From positions 248,001-312,000 of the forward strand of contig CAVPVV010000001.1 in the NCBI GenBank assembly GCA_963709325.1: a stretch of DNA of 64,000 nt, read 5' to 3'. The stretch's first letter is position 1. Each line of letters begins with the position of its first letter. Positions 1 to 16,345 of the stretch are shown one piece after another. Position numbers and translations under genes: made by a program. Below the pieces are notes generated by a model. The model made no database searches, was not told where the DNA came from, and saw only the letters and a list, made by a program, of their open reading frames with translations. This DNA is from VFZN01 sp963709325 (GTDB taxonomy: Bacteria; Acidobacteriota; Vicinamibacteria; Vicinamibacterales; UBA2999).

Positions 1-1
1 G

Positions 2-1150
<1,149 letters not shown>

Positions 1151-1158
1151 CGGGTGCA

Positions 1159-1233
1159 TGGTGCAGAAGGGCACGGGTGCGACGAGGGGCTGAGCCGCCC
1201 CGTGCGCCTGGCCACCTCGGCACCCCTGCACCA
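1159..1233 (+). promoter_or_regulatory. Long imperfect stem-loop in the tuf-rpmG spacer
   Basis: The arms TGGTGCAG (1159-1166) and CTGCACCA (1226-1233) are perfect 8-bp complements. A second pair, GGGTGC (1175-1180) with GCACCC (1220-1225), lies directly inside them, and GGGGC (1186-1190) with GCCCC (1197-1201) forms an inner hairpin. Together they fold most of the 97-nt spacer before the L33 gene. There is no T-run after it, so it looks more like an mRNA structure or processing site than a terminator. Function is inferred only. Confidence 0.4.
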
Positions 1234-1247
1234 ACAAGGATCAAGCG

Positions 1248-1397
1248 ATGAGAGACATCGTTCAGTTGGCGTGCACTGAGTGCAAGCGCCGGAACTACAG
1301 CACGACCAAGAACAAGAAGAAGACGACGGGCCGTCTCGAGTTCAGCAAGTACTGCCGCTTCTGCCGCAAGCACACGGGTCACAAAGAGCAGAAGTAA
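1248..1397 (+). CDS. rpmG: 50S ribosomal protein L33, zinc-binding form
   Basis: A 49-residue protein starting MRDIVQLACTECKRRNY. Two CxxC pairs (C9-C12 and C36-C39) mark the zinc-ribbon (C+) form of L33, a small protein near the exit site of the large subunit. The start is ATG at 1248, preceded by AAGGATCA at 1237. The length is normal for the family. It lies between tuf and the tRNA-Trp gene, a very widespread arrangement that supports the assignment. It is probably co-transcribed with secE and nusG. Confidence 0.95.
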   Translation: MRDIVQLACTECKRRNYSTTKNKKKTTGRLEFSKYCRFCRKHTGHKEQK

Positions 1398-1403
1398 CGC
1401 GTC

Positions 1404-1438
1404 AGGGCAAAAGGGCAGCAGGCCAAGGCAGAAGGGTT
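1404..1438. repeat. Degenerate AGGC-type short tandem repeat
   Basis: The spacer between rpmG and tRNA-Trp is built from near-copies of a 7-8 bp unit (AGGGCAA, AAGGGCAG, CAGGCCA, AGGCAGA). It resembles the cleaner AAGGCAG arrays before rpsJ and rpsE and after rplQ. The periodicity here is imperfect, so this is the weakest member of the set. Confidence 0.45.
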
Positions 1439-1443
1439 GGCGT

Positions 1444-1519
1444 AGGCCAATAGCTCAACTGGTAGAGCACCGGTCTCCAAAACCGGGGGTTGGGGGTTCG
1501 AGTCCCTCTTGGCCTGCCA
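1444..1519 (+). tRNA. trnW: tRNA-Trp (anticodon CCA)
   Basis: A 76-nt cloverleaf with encoded 3' CCA (1517-1519). The acceptor arm AGGCCAA (1444-1450) pairs perfectly with TTGGCCT (1509-1515), and the discriminator is G1516. The anticodon arm CCGGT-CTCCAAA-ACCGG reads CCA in the loop, which decodes UGG. The T loop is GGTTCGAGTCC. The D arm contains AGCTCAACTGGTAGAGC. It sits between rpmG and secE, the standard place for tRNA-Trp in many phyla. Confidence 0.97.
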
Positions 1520-1549
1520 AACTCGGAACGAGCGGTCGAGGAACGTCCA

Positions 1550-1810
1550 GTGGCGATTGAAACGACAGACCAGACGAGCGACACGACCCGCGGCGCGCTG
1601 GCGTGGTGGGGCCGGGCCGGTGAGTTCTTCACCGAGGTGCGCAACGAGATGAAGCGCGTCACGTGGCCCTCGCAGCGCGAGGTCTACGCGACGACCCTCG
1701 TGGTGATCCTGACGTCGGTCTTCTTTGGCGTGTATCTGTTCGCCGTCGATTTGATGTTCAGCGCGGGCGTGCAGTGGATCCTGAGGCGCTTCGGCGTGAG
1801 TGGCGTATGA
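1550..1810 (+). CDS. secE: Preprotein translocase subunit SecE
   Basis: An 86-residue single-span SecE, which clamps the SecY channel in the inner membrane. After a hydrophilic N-terminus, the conserved amphipathic stretch FFTEVRNEMKRVTWPS precedes one hydrophobic segment, roughly residues 49-75. The chosen start is GTG at 1550, because GAGGA (1538-1542) lies 7 nt upstream; an upstream in-frame start at 1490 would lie inside the tRNA and is rejected. Its last four bases overlap the nusG start (ATGA at 1807-1810), so the two are translationally coupled. Confidence 0.93.
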   Translation: MAIETTDQTSDTTRGALAWWGRAGEFFTEVRNEMKRVTWPSQREVYATTLVVILTSVFFGVYLFAVDLMFSAGVQWILRRFGVSGV

Positions 1811-2349
1811 CCGACGACCTCAGCAAGCACTGGTACATCGTCCACACCTACTCCGGGTTCGAGCGCAAGGTGGCCGAGTCGCTGGCCGAGCGCGCCAAGG
1901 CCTACGGACTGTCGGACGAGATCGGCGAGATCCTCATCCCGACCGAGGACGTGGTGGAGATGCGCGGCGGCCGCAAGGTGGTGTCGTCCAAGCGCTTCTT
2001 TCCGGGCTACATCCTGGTCGAGATGAACATGACCGACAACGCGTGGCACGTGGTCAAGAACACGCCGAAGGTCACCGGCTTCGTCGGGGCCGGCGCCAAG
2101 CCGACGCCGCTGACGAAGGAAGAGGTCGAACAGATCCTCGAGCAGGTGAAGACGGCGGCCGAGAAGCCGAAGCCGAAGTATTCGTTCGACAAGGGCGACC
2201 AGGTGCGGATCAACGAAGGGCCGTTCGCCAGCTTCAACGGGCTGGTCGACGAGGTCAACACGGACAAGAACACGCTGAAGGTGATGGTCACGATCTTCGG
2301 CCGCTCGACCCCCGTGGAACTCGATTTCCTGCAGGTGGAGAAGCTCTAG
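1807..2349 (+). CDS. nusG: Transcription antitermination factor NusG
   Basis: A 180-residue NusG, which binds the RNA polymerase clamp, suppresses pausing and links polymerase to Rho or ribosomal S10. The NGN domain occupies roughly residues 5-120 (HWYIVHTYSGFERKVAE, then FFPGYILVEM and VKNTPKVTGFVG). The KOW domain follows (KGDQVRINEGPFASFNG). The start is the ATG at 1807 that overlaps the secE stop. It is followed by rplK, as in most bacteria. Confidence 0.96.
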   Translation: MTDDLSKHWYIVHTYSGFERKVAESLAERAKAYGLSDEIGEILIPTEDVVEMRGGRKVVSSKRFFPGYILVEMNMTDNAWHVVKNTPKVTGFVGAGAKPTPLTKEEVEQILEQVKTAAEKPKPKYSFDKGDQVRINEGPFASFNGLVDEVNTDKNTLKVMVTIFGRSTPVELDFLQVEKL

Positions 2350-2380
2350 GCCGCCGTCGGCGGGCTAGCGAAAGCGCATC

Positions 2381-2806
2381 ATGGCAAAGAAGGTTCAAGG
2401 GTTCGTGAAGCTCCAGATTCCGGCCGGCAAGGCCACGCCGGCGCCGCCGGTGGGCACCGCGCTCGGCCCCCACGGCGTCAACATCATGGACTTCTGCAAG
2501 GCGTTCAACGCGCGCACGGCGAAGGACGACGGGCTGATCATCCCGGTGGTCGTGACCATCTACTCGGATCGGTCCTACACGTTCATCACCAAGACGCCGC
2601 CGGCCGCAGTGCTGCTCAAGCGCTCGGCGAATATCGCGAAGGGATCGGCCGAGCCCAACAAGAACAAGGTGGGCACGGTCACGGCGAAGCAGGTCGAGGA
2701 GATCGCGAAGACGAAGATGCCGGATCTGAACTGCGACTCGCTGGAGTCCGCGGTCCGGACGGTGGCGGGCACGGCGCGATCGATGGGACTCGACGTCATC
2801 CAGTAA
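2381..2806 (+). CDS. rplK: 50S ribosomal protein L11
   Basis: A 141-residue L11 of the GTPase-associated centre, which binds 23S rRNA with L10/L12 and helps recruit EF-Tu and EF-G. The N-terminal proline-rich segment (KLQIPAGKATPAPPVG) and the C-terminal RNA-binding domain (GTVTAKQVEEIAKTKMPDLN) are clear. Length equals the E. coli protein. The start is ATG at 2381, as the family MAKKVQG N-terminus requires; only a weak Shine-Dalgarno is visible. A small hairpin (CCGCC/GGCGG, 2351-2363) lies in the nusG-rplK spacer. Confidence 0.97.
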   Translation: MAKKVQGFVKLQIPAGKATPAPPVGTALGPHGVNIMDFCKAFNARTAKDDGLIIPVVVTIYSDRSYTFITKTPPAAVLLKRSANIAKGSAEPNKNKVGTVTAKQVEEIAKTKMPDLNCDSLESAVRTVAGTARSMGLDVIQ

Positions 2807-2813
2807 GGCAGCC

Positions 2814-3518
2814 ATGGCTAATCACGGGAAGAAGTACTCAGCGGCAAAGCAGCAGGTCGAGGATCGCGCCTACGCGCTCGACGAGGCACTGCCTCTGCTC
2901 CAGAAGATCAAGTTCGCGAAGTTCGATGAGACCGTCGGGTTGTCGATCCGCCTTGGCGTGGATCCGAAGCACGCCGATCAGATGGTGCGCGGCACGGTGG
3001 TGCTCCCGCACGGGCTCGGCAAGTCGAAGCGGGTCCTGGTCATCGCCGGGGCCGACAAGCAGCGCGAAGCCGAAGAGGCCGGCGCCGACGTGGTCGGCGG
3101 CGAGGAGCTGGTCGAGCGGATCAACGGCGGCTGGACCGACTTCGAAGCCGTGGTCGCGACGCCTGACATGATGCGTGCGGTCGGCCGGCTCGGCAAGGTG
3201 CTCGGCCCGCGCGGGCTGATGCCGAACCCCAAGACCGGCACGGTGACCCCGAACGTCGCCCAGGCAGTCAAAGAGATCAAGGCTGGCAAGGTGGAGTTCC
3301 GCGTCGACAAGACCGGCATCGTCCACGCCCCGGTCGGCAAGATGTCGTTCCCGGCCCAGAACCTGATCGAGAACGCCTCGGCGCTGCTCGACAGCATCGT
3401 CCGCGCCAAGCCGTCGGCGGCCAAGGGCAAGTACCTGCGGAGCATCACGGTGTCCTCGACGATGGGCCCCGGAGTGCGGATTGACGAGACCCGCGTGGAA
3501 GCCGCGGCCAAGCGCTAG
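2814..3518 (+). CDS. rplA: 50S ribosomal protein L1
   Basis: A 234-residue L1, the protein of the mobile L1 stalk near the E site; in E. coli it also represses translation of the rplK-rplA mRNA. Family landmarks are present: RVLVIAGADKQREAEEAGAD, the LGKVLGPRGLMPNPKTGTVT loop, and the SITVSSTMGPGVRID end. It starts 7 nt after the rplK stop, so the two are probably coupled. I did not identify an L1-binding mimic in the nusG-rplK spacer. Confidence 0.97.
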   Translation: MANHGKKYSAAKQQVEDRAYALDEALPLLQKIKFAKFDETVGLSIRLGVDPKHADQMVRGTVVLPHGLGKSKRVLVIAGADKQREAEEAGADVVGGEELVERINGGWTDFEAVVATPDMMRAVGRLGKVLGPRGLMPNPKTGTVTPNVAQAVKEIKAGKVEFRVDKTGIVHAPVGKMSFPAQNLIENASALLDSIVRAKPSAAKGKYLRSITVSSTMGPGVRIDETRVEAAAKR

Positions 3519-3539
3519 GCGCGGGGAGAACGAAGGATC

Positions 3540-4067
3540 ATGGCAGCCACACGAGCCGAAAAGGTTACCGAGCTCAATCAGCTCGAAGGCGTCTTCAAGG
3601 GCGCCGACGCGGCGATTGTCCTCGACTACAAGGGCATCAACGTGCCCCAGGTGACGGAGTTGCGCCGCGAGCTGCGCAAGGCCAAGGCGGGCTACCGCGT
3701 GGTCAAGAACACGCTCGCCCGCCGGGCCCTGAAGGGGACCACGTTCGAGAGCCTGAGCGCGCATCTCCAGGGCACGGTCGCGGTTGCGTTCACCGAGTCG
3801 GATCCGGTCGCCCTCGCCAAGACGCTTACGGCGTTCATGAAGAACGCGCCGACGCTGCAGATCAAGGCGGCGGTGGTGCAGGGCCAGGCGATCAAGCCGG
3901 CCGAAGTGACCGACCTCGCCAACCTGCCGGGCAAGCCCGAGCTCTACGCGCAGTTGCTCGCCGTGCTGCAGGGCCCCGCGACCCAGCTGGTGCGGGTGCT
4001 GAGCGCGGTGCCGCGCGACCTGATGAGCGTGCTCGCGCAGGCGGAGCAGAAGCGCAAGGAATCGTAG
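3540..4067 (+). CDS. rplJ: 50S ribosomal protein L10
   Basis: A 175-residue L10, the base of the stalk that anchors L7/L12 dimers through its C-terminal helix. The N-terminal rRNA-binding domain shows YKGINVPQVTELRRELRKA and the YRVVKNTLARRAL motif. The C-terminal region ends LAQAEQKRKES, the amphipathic helix expected to carry L12. The start is ATG at 3540 after a GGGGAGAACGAAGGA stretch. The spacing to rplL (45 nt) is normal. Confidence 0.96.
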   Translation: MAATRAEKVTELNQLEGVFKGADAAIVLDYKGINVPQVTELRRELRKAKAGYRVVKNTLARRALKGTTFESLSAHLQGTVAVAFTESDPVALAKTLTAFMKNAPTLQIKAAVVQGQAIKPAEVTDLANLPGKPELYAQLLAVLQGPATQLVRVLSAVPRDLMSVLAQAEQKRKES

Positions 4068-4112
4068 GAACGTCGCCGACTTTCGAACAGGCTTTTTAAG
4101 GAGCAGAGTGCA

Positions 4113-4505
4113 ATGGCCGAAGTGAACCAGCAGCAGGTGATCGACTACATCAAGGGCATCAGCGTGATGGAGCTGTCGCAGCTCGTCAAGGCGCTCGAAA
4201 CCGAGCTCGGCGTGAGCGCCGCGGCGGCGATGCCGATGATGGGGATGCCGATGATGGCGGGCGGCGGCGCAGCGGCGCCGGCGGCCGAGGAGAAGACCGA
4301 ATTCACGGTGACGCTCACCGACGTGGGCGCCAACAAGATCAACGTGATCAAGGTCGTTCGCGAGGTCACCAGCCTGGGCCTCAAGGAAGCCAAGGATCTC
4401 GTCGAGGGCGCGCCCAAGCCGATCAAGGAGGCCATCCCCAAGGACGAGGCCGAGGCGATCAAGAAGAAGTTCGAAGAGGCCGGCGCGAAGGTCGAGATCA
4501 AGTAG
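4113..4505 (+). CDS. rplL: 50S ribosomal protein L7/L12
   Basis: A 130-residue L12. The N-terminal dimerisation domain (about 1-35), the flexible hinge, and the C-terminal factor-binding domain (KINVIKVVREVTSLGLKEAKDLVEGAP) are all present. The hinge starts with an internal repeat, MPMMG-MPMMAG, ahead of the Gly/Ala-rich linker, which makes the protein slightly longer than E. coli L12 (121 residues). The start is ATG at 4113 with AAGGAG about 10 nt upstream. A 207-nt structured spacer separates it from rpoB. Confidence 0.97.
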   Translation: MAEVNQQQVIDYIKGISVMELSQLVKALETELGVSAAAAMPMMGMPMMAGGGAAAPAAEEKTEFTVTLTDVGANKINVIKVVREVTSLGLKEAKDLVEGAPKPIKEAIPKDEAEAIKKKFEEAGAKVEIK

Positions 4506-4602
4506 ATCTACCCCTCACCTGGCTGAGTTGAGGATCTATCTGCTCGCCGATTCGCCGGACACGGGCGCGCCCCGGGGGCGGGTCGGGCAGATGGTACGGC
4601 CC

Positions 4603-4674
4603 ACCCCAATGAAGTGTGGGGTTGAGCCTTCGGATCTCGGGATGAACGGGCACCGGGAAGGGCTCCGGTGCCCG
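4603..4674 (+). promoter_or_regulatory. Two hairpins in the rplL-rpoB spacer
   Basis: Hairpin 1 pairs ACCCCA (4603-4608) with TGGGGT (4617-4622) across an 8-nt loop. Hairpin 2 pairs CGGGCACCGG (4647-4656) perfectly with CCGGTGCCCG (4665-4674), a 10-bp GC-rich stem with an 8-nt loop, about 38 nt before the rpoB start. In E. coli the same spacer holds a partial terminator and an RNase III site that lower rpoBC output relative to L12. These hairpins are candidates for the same role. There is no clean T-run, so full termination is unlikely. Confidence 0.5.
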
Positions 4675-4712
4675 GCGTGTCTTTGGCCTTGGCCCCGGCC
4701 CTCGAGCACAGC

Positions 4713-9008
<4,296 letters not shown>

Positions 9009-9014
9009 GGATTC

Positions 9015-13241
<4,227 letters not shown>

Positions 13242-13273
13242 CCGCCCCGTCTGACGGGCAACACGAAGGACAA

Positions 13274-13309
13274 GAAGGGCACGAAGAGAGACTCCTCTTC
13301 GTGCCCTTC
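13274..13309 (+). terminator. Terminator after rpoC
   Basis: A perfect 15-bp stem pairs 13274-13288 (GAAGGGCACGAAGAG) with 13295-13309 (CTCTTCGTGCCCTTC) across a 6-nt loop. The 5' arm is the end of a 9-bp-period array (CACGAAGGA, CAAGAAGGG, CACGAAGAG; 13262-13288). No long T-run follows, so efficiency is uncertain, but position right after rpoC fits an operon end. Confidence 0.75.
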
Positions 13310-13344
13310 GCACGTACCGCCAAATGTTCGCCGCTTGATCCAGA

Positions 13345-14733
13345 ATGCAGCCGATGGGAATGACGCCATCCCTGCGGTTCGTGGCAGCAGCTGCCGTCGT
13401 GGTCGCTTCGGTGGGCGTTGCTGCCGGCTGGCAGGCGCCGCTGCCTGCGGCACGGCGGCCCAACATCCTGCTGATCATCGCCGACGACCTCGGCTACGGC
13501 GACCTGGGTGTCTACGGCGCCGCCGACACGAAAACCCCCAACCTCGATCGGCTCGCGCGGGAAGGCACGCGCTTCACCGACTTCTACGCCAACGCGCCGG
13601 TCTGCACCCCGACCCGGGCCGGCCTGCTTACCGGGCGATACCAGCAGCGCGTGATGCTGGAGCGCCCGCTGTCCACCGTCGGGCCGACGACCGAAGCGGC
13701 GCTGCCGGTCACCGGACGATCGTTGCCGCAGCTGCTGGCGGACGCCGGCTACGTCACCGGCCTGGTCGGCAAGTGGCACCTTGGCTTCAAGCCGGAGGCC
13801 GGGCCGCGAGCTCACGGCTTCGGGTACTTCTGGGGATACCTGTCCGGGTACCTTGACTGGTGGACCCACGTCCGCGGAGACGGCGAGCCGGATCTCTGGG
13901 AGAACGAGTCGCCGGCAACCGCCAGCGGATACTTCCATCACGAAACGACGCGCCACGCGATCCGGTTCATCGAAGAGCACAAGGGGGAACCGTTCTTCCT
14001 CGACCTCGCCTACGGTGCGCCTCATTGGCCGTTCCAGTCGCCGACCACGCCGTCGGTGGCGAGGCGCGCTGACAACTCGATGATGCAGCACCCCTCCGAT
14101 GACGACGCGCCGACCCGCGCCGAGTACGTCGCGATCATGGAGGACTTCGATCGCGAGATCGGCAAGGTGCTCGACGCCGTGAGGGTGATCGGCCTCGAGC
14201 AGAACACCTTGGTCGTCTTCATGAGCGACAACGGCGGCGAGTGGCTGTCGCGCAACGATCCGTTCTTCCACCGCAAGGACACGGTGTGGGAAGGCGGCAT
14301 CCGGGTGCCGGCGATCGTGCGCTGGCCGGGAGTGGTGCCGGCCGGGAAGGTGACGCCCCAGGTTGCGATCACCATGGACCTGACCGCGACGTTGCTTGCC
14401 ATCGCTGGCACGTCGCGTCCCGGCCTGCGGCTCGAGGGCATCGATCTGCTGCCGGCGCTGACCCGGGGCCAGACCACGGATCGCACGCTCTTCTGGCGGG
14501 TCTACCGGCCCCCCGATGCCCGCCAGCGCGCCGTCAGGCAGGGCGATTACAAATTCATCGAGGACGGCGGGCTCCGGATGCTGTTCAACGTCCGCGCCGA
14601 TCCCGGCGAACGCCACGATCTGGCTGCGCGTGAGCCCGCGCGTATCAAGGCGATGCGCGAACTGGTGATTGCGTGGGAGAAGGACGTCGACGCCGAGGCC
14701 GAAGCTTTGAAGACCGGCTCGGCCAAGCCCTGA
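13345..14733 (+). CDS. Secreted sulfatase, type I
   Basis: A 462-residue alkaline-phosphatase-superfamily sulfatase, which hydrolyses sulfate esters using a formylglycine made from a cysteine. A hydrophobic signal segment (about residues 10-28) is followed by the metal-binding RPNILLIIADDLGYGD motif. The formylglycine site C87-T-P-T-R fits CxPxR, and GKWHLG, HWPFQSP and SDNGGE supply other active-site residues. Starts at 13345, 13354 and 13360 are all possible and no clear Shine-Dalgarno decides. No formylglycine-generating enzyme gene is seen nearby. The substrate cannot be told from the sequence. It is convergent with the next gene. Confidence 0.9.
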   Translation: MQPMGMTPSLRFVAAAAVVVASVGVAAGWQAPLPAARRPNILLIIADDLGYGDLGVYGAADTKTPNLDRLAREGTRFTDFYANAPVCTPTRAGLLTGRYQQRVMLERPLSTVGPTTEAALPVTGRSLPQLLADAGYVTGLVGKWHLGFKPEAGPRAHGFGYFWGYLSGYLDWWTHVRGDGEPDLWENESPATASGYFHHETTRHAIRFIEEHKGEPFFLDLAYGAPHWPFQSPTTPSVARRADNSMMQHPSDDDAPTRAEYVAIMEDFDREIGKVLDAVRVIGLEQNTLVVFMSDNGGEWLSRNDPFFHRKDTVWEGGIRVPAIVRWPGVVPAGKVTPQVAITMDLTATLLAIAGTSRPGLRLEGIDLLPALTRGQTTDRTLFWRVYRPPDARQRAVRQGDYKFIEDGGLRMLFNVRADPGERHDLAAREPARIKAMRELVIAWEKDVDAEAEALKTGSAKP

Positions 14734-14792
14734 GACCGGCTTCCGAAAGTTCCCTCCGGCCACCCGTGCCGGGCCCGTCTGTTCCGTCCTGA

Positions 14793-16274
14793 CTACTGAG
14801 CTACTGTCCGCGAGGGGCTGGACCGCGTCCGTTCGCGGGCTGACAGCATGTCGAAGACCGCATTGGCGATCACGCCGTGCGCGCGCGGGTTGGGATGCGC
14901 GTCGAATCCGCTGACGTGCGAGTTGAACCGGTTGAGCGGGTGGGTGAGATCGATCACGTCGAAATCGTGGTGGACCTGCAGGTCGATCGACGCGATGTCG
15001 AGCTCGTCGGTCGAGTCGCCGATCGCGAACTGCACGTCGCGCCCGAGGTCGTCCGGCTCCGCCAGATGGACGTGCGCGATGCGGTGTTCAGAACCCGCGT
15101 CGGTCTCGTCCTGCTCCTCATAGAGCGGCGCCGAGGCGAGCTCGGTGTGGTGCTCGGCATCGAGCAGCCGCACCGTCCCAAAGCGGTCGCGAGGCGCCGC
15201 CGCGGACGCGAAGGTGATTGTCAGGTCCGCCGATCGCCGGACGTAGTAGGGGCCGGTCACCAGGGCCAGCGCTCCGGCATGGGCCGGCAGGCGGACGACC
15301 GACCGCCACGGGCTGTCAGGTTGCGACATCAGGGTTCCGGACTTTCGAGTCCAGCCCGAAGGTGGAATCGAGATCCTCCGGGCGTGTGCGAGCGCCAGCA
15401 TCCGATCGTGAAGCGGTTGGAGGGGATAGGCGCCGGAGAACGGCACTTGCGGGTAGAGCACGAGAATGCGGGTCGGCGCGATCTCGGCAGCCTTGGCCGC
15501 GAGCGAGTGGAAGACACGCTCGAACTCGGTCCATTCCCAGCTGCCTGGCACGAAGTCCTCGAGGAGATATTCGTCGTACGAGCGCTCGGGCGACGGCAGG
15601 GCCGCGCCGAGACGTTCGTCGAGAATCGAGTAGAGATACGACGAGTGGCGCAGCGGCGCGTGCCACGGCCACCTGCGCCACGGTGCTTCCGGCGGGACTG
15701 GCCGGTGCTTGCTCAGTTCGATGTCGTTGACGAACCACTGGTAGACGAGGGCGTCGGGCTGGACGCGGCCGGCCCACTCGTTCCACTGATCCAGGTGCGC
15801 GTCGATCTCGCGGGCGGGATACGCGAGCACCGCGAACTGGTGTGGCCGTCCCTCACCCTCGAACCGGCGAGCGAGCTGTTCGGGCCATGTGTCTTCCCAG
15901 TTCCGGACCCCGTATCCCCACGTGATCGAGTCGCCCAGGACCATGACCCGCGGCACGCCTGGCGATTTCGGGCCTGTCTGCAGGCGGCTGCGCAGCCGTC
16001 GCGAGCTGTCGAGCATCAGGTGCTCGAACGGCGCTGACCCCGGCGCGCCGGCGATGTAACGCGAGCCGCCGGCGTAGATGGTCCGGAGCGTGACCTCGCC
16101 GACGGCGATCGAGAGCAAAAAGGAGCTGATCGCCAGCAGGCTGCCGACAAGGAGATCTCTCGCGCGTGAGTCGACGGCGGAAACGGGAATCGGCCCGACC
16201 GCTGACTGGTGCATTCCCGGGTACACGCCCCCCGCCGCCAGCGGAAGGCCCGCCCGGCCGCTGCCGCTGCTCAT
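14793..16274 (-). CDS. SGNH/GDSL-type hydrolase with membrane anchor
   Basis: A 493-residue protein with one N-terminal membrane segment (about residues 41-63) and an extracytoplasmic SGNH domain. The nucleophile block is VLGDSITWGYG with S116 as the likely catalytic serine, and the C-terminal block DAHPNPRAHG supplies the Asp and His. The family cleaves acyl esters of sugars or lipids, or remodels exopolysaccharide; the substrate here is unknown. The middle part (about 290-430) looks beta-rich and is unassigned. The first ATG at 16274 is given, but the ATG at 16214 (MHQSAVG) is equally plausible. It is convergent with the sulfatase; any link in sulfated-glycan use is only an inference. Confidence 0.8.
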   Translation of the reverse strand: MSSGSGRAGLPLAAGGVYPGMHQSAVGPIPVSAVDSRARDLLVGSLLAISSFLLSIAVGEVTLRTIYAGGSRYIAGAPGSAPFEHLMLDSSRRLRSRLQTGPKSPGVPRVMVLGDSITWGYGVRNWEDTWPEQLARRFEGEGRPHQFAVLAYPAREIDAHLDQWNEWAGRVQPDALVYQWFVNDIELSKHRPVPPEAPWRRWPWHAPLRHSSYLYSILDERLGAALPSPERSYDEYLLEDFVPGSWEWTEFERVFHSLAAKAAEIAPTRILVLYPQVPFSGAYPLQPLHDRMLALAHARRISIPPSGWTRKSGTLMSQPDSPWRSVVRLPAHAGALALVTGPYYVRRSADLTITFASAAAPRDRFGTVRLLDAEHHTELASAPLYEEQDETDAGSEHRIAHVHLAEPDDLGRDVQFAIGDSTDELDIASIDLQVHHDFDVIDLTHPLNRFNSHVSGFDAHPNPRAHGVIANAVFDMLSARERTRSSPSRTVAQ

Positions 16275-16345
16275 CAGGTTCTACTGATGACAGGCGGTGA
16301 GCTGAACGTCGAATTATCTCGATGAAAGGTTGCGCTGGCCTTGCG

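Noticed and set aside
1490..1549. Upstream extension of secE from an ATG at 1490
   Set aside because: It would start inside the tRNA-Trp gene; GTG 1550 has a proper ribosome site.
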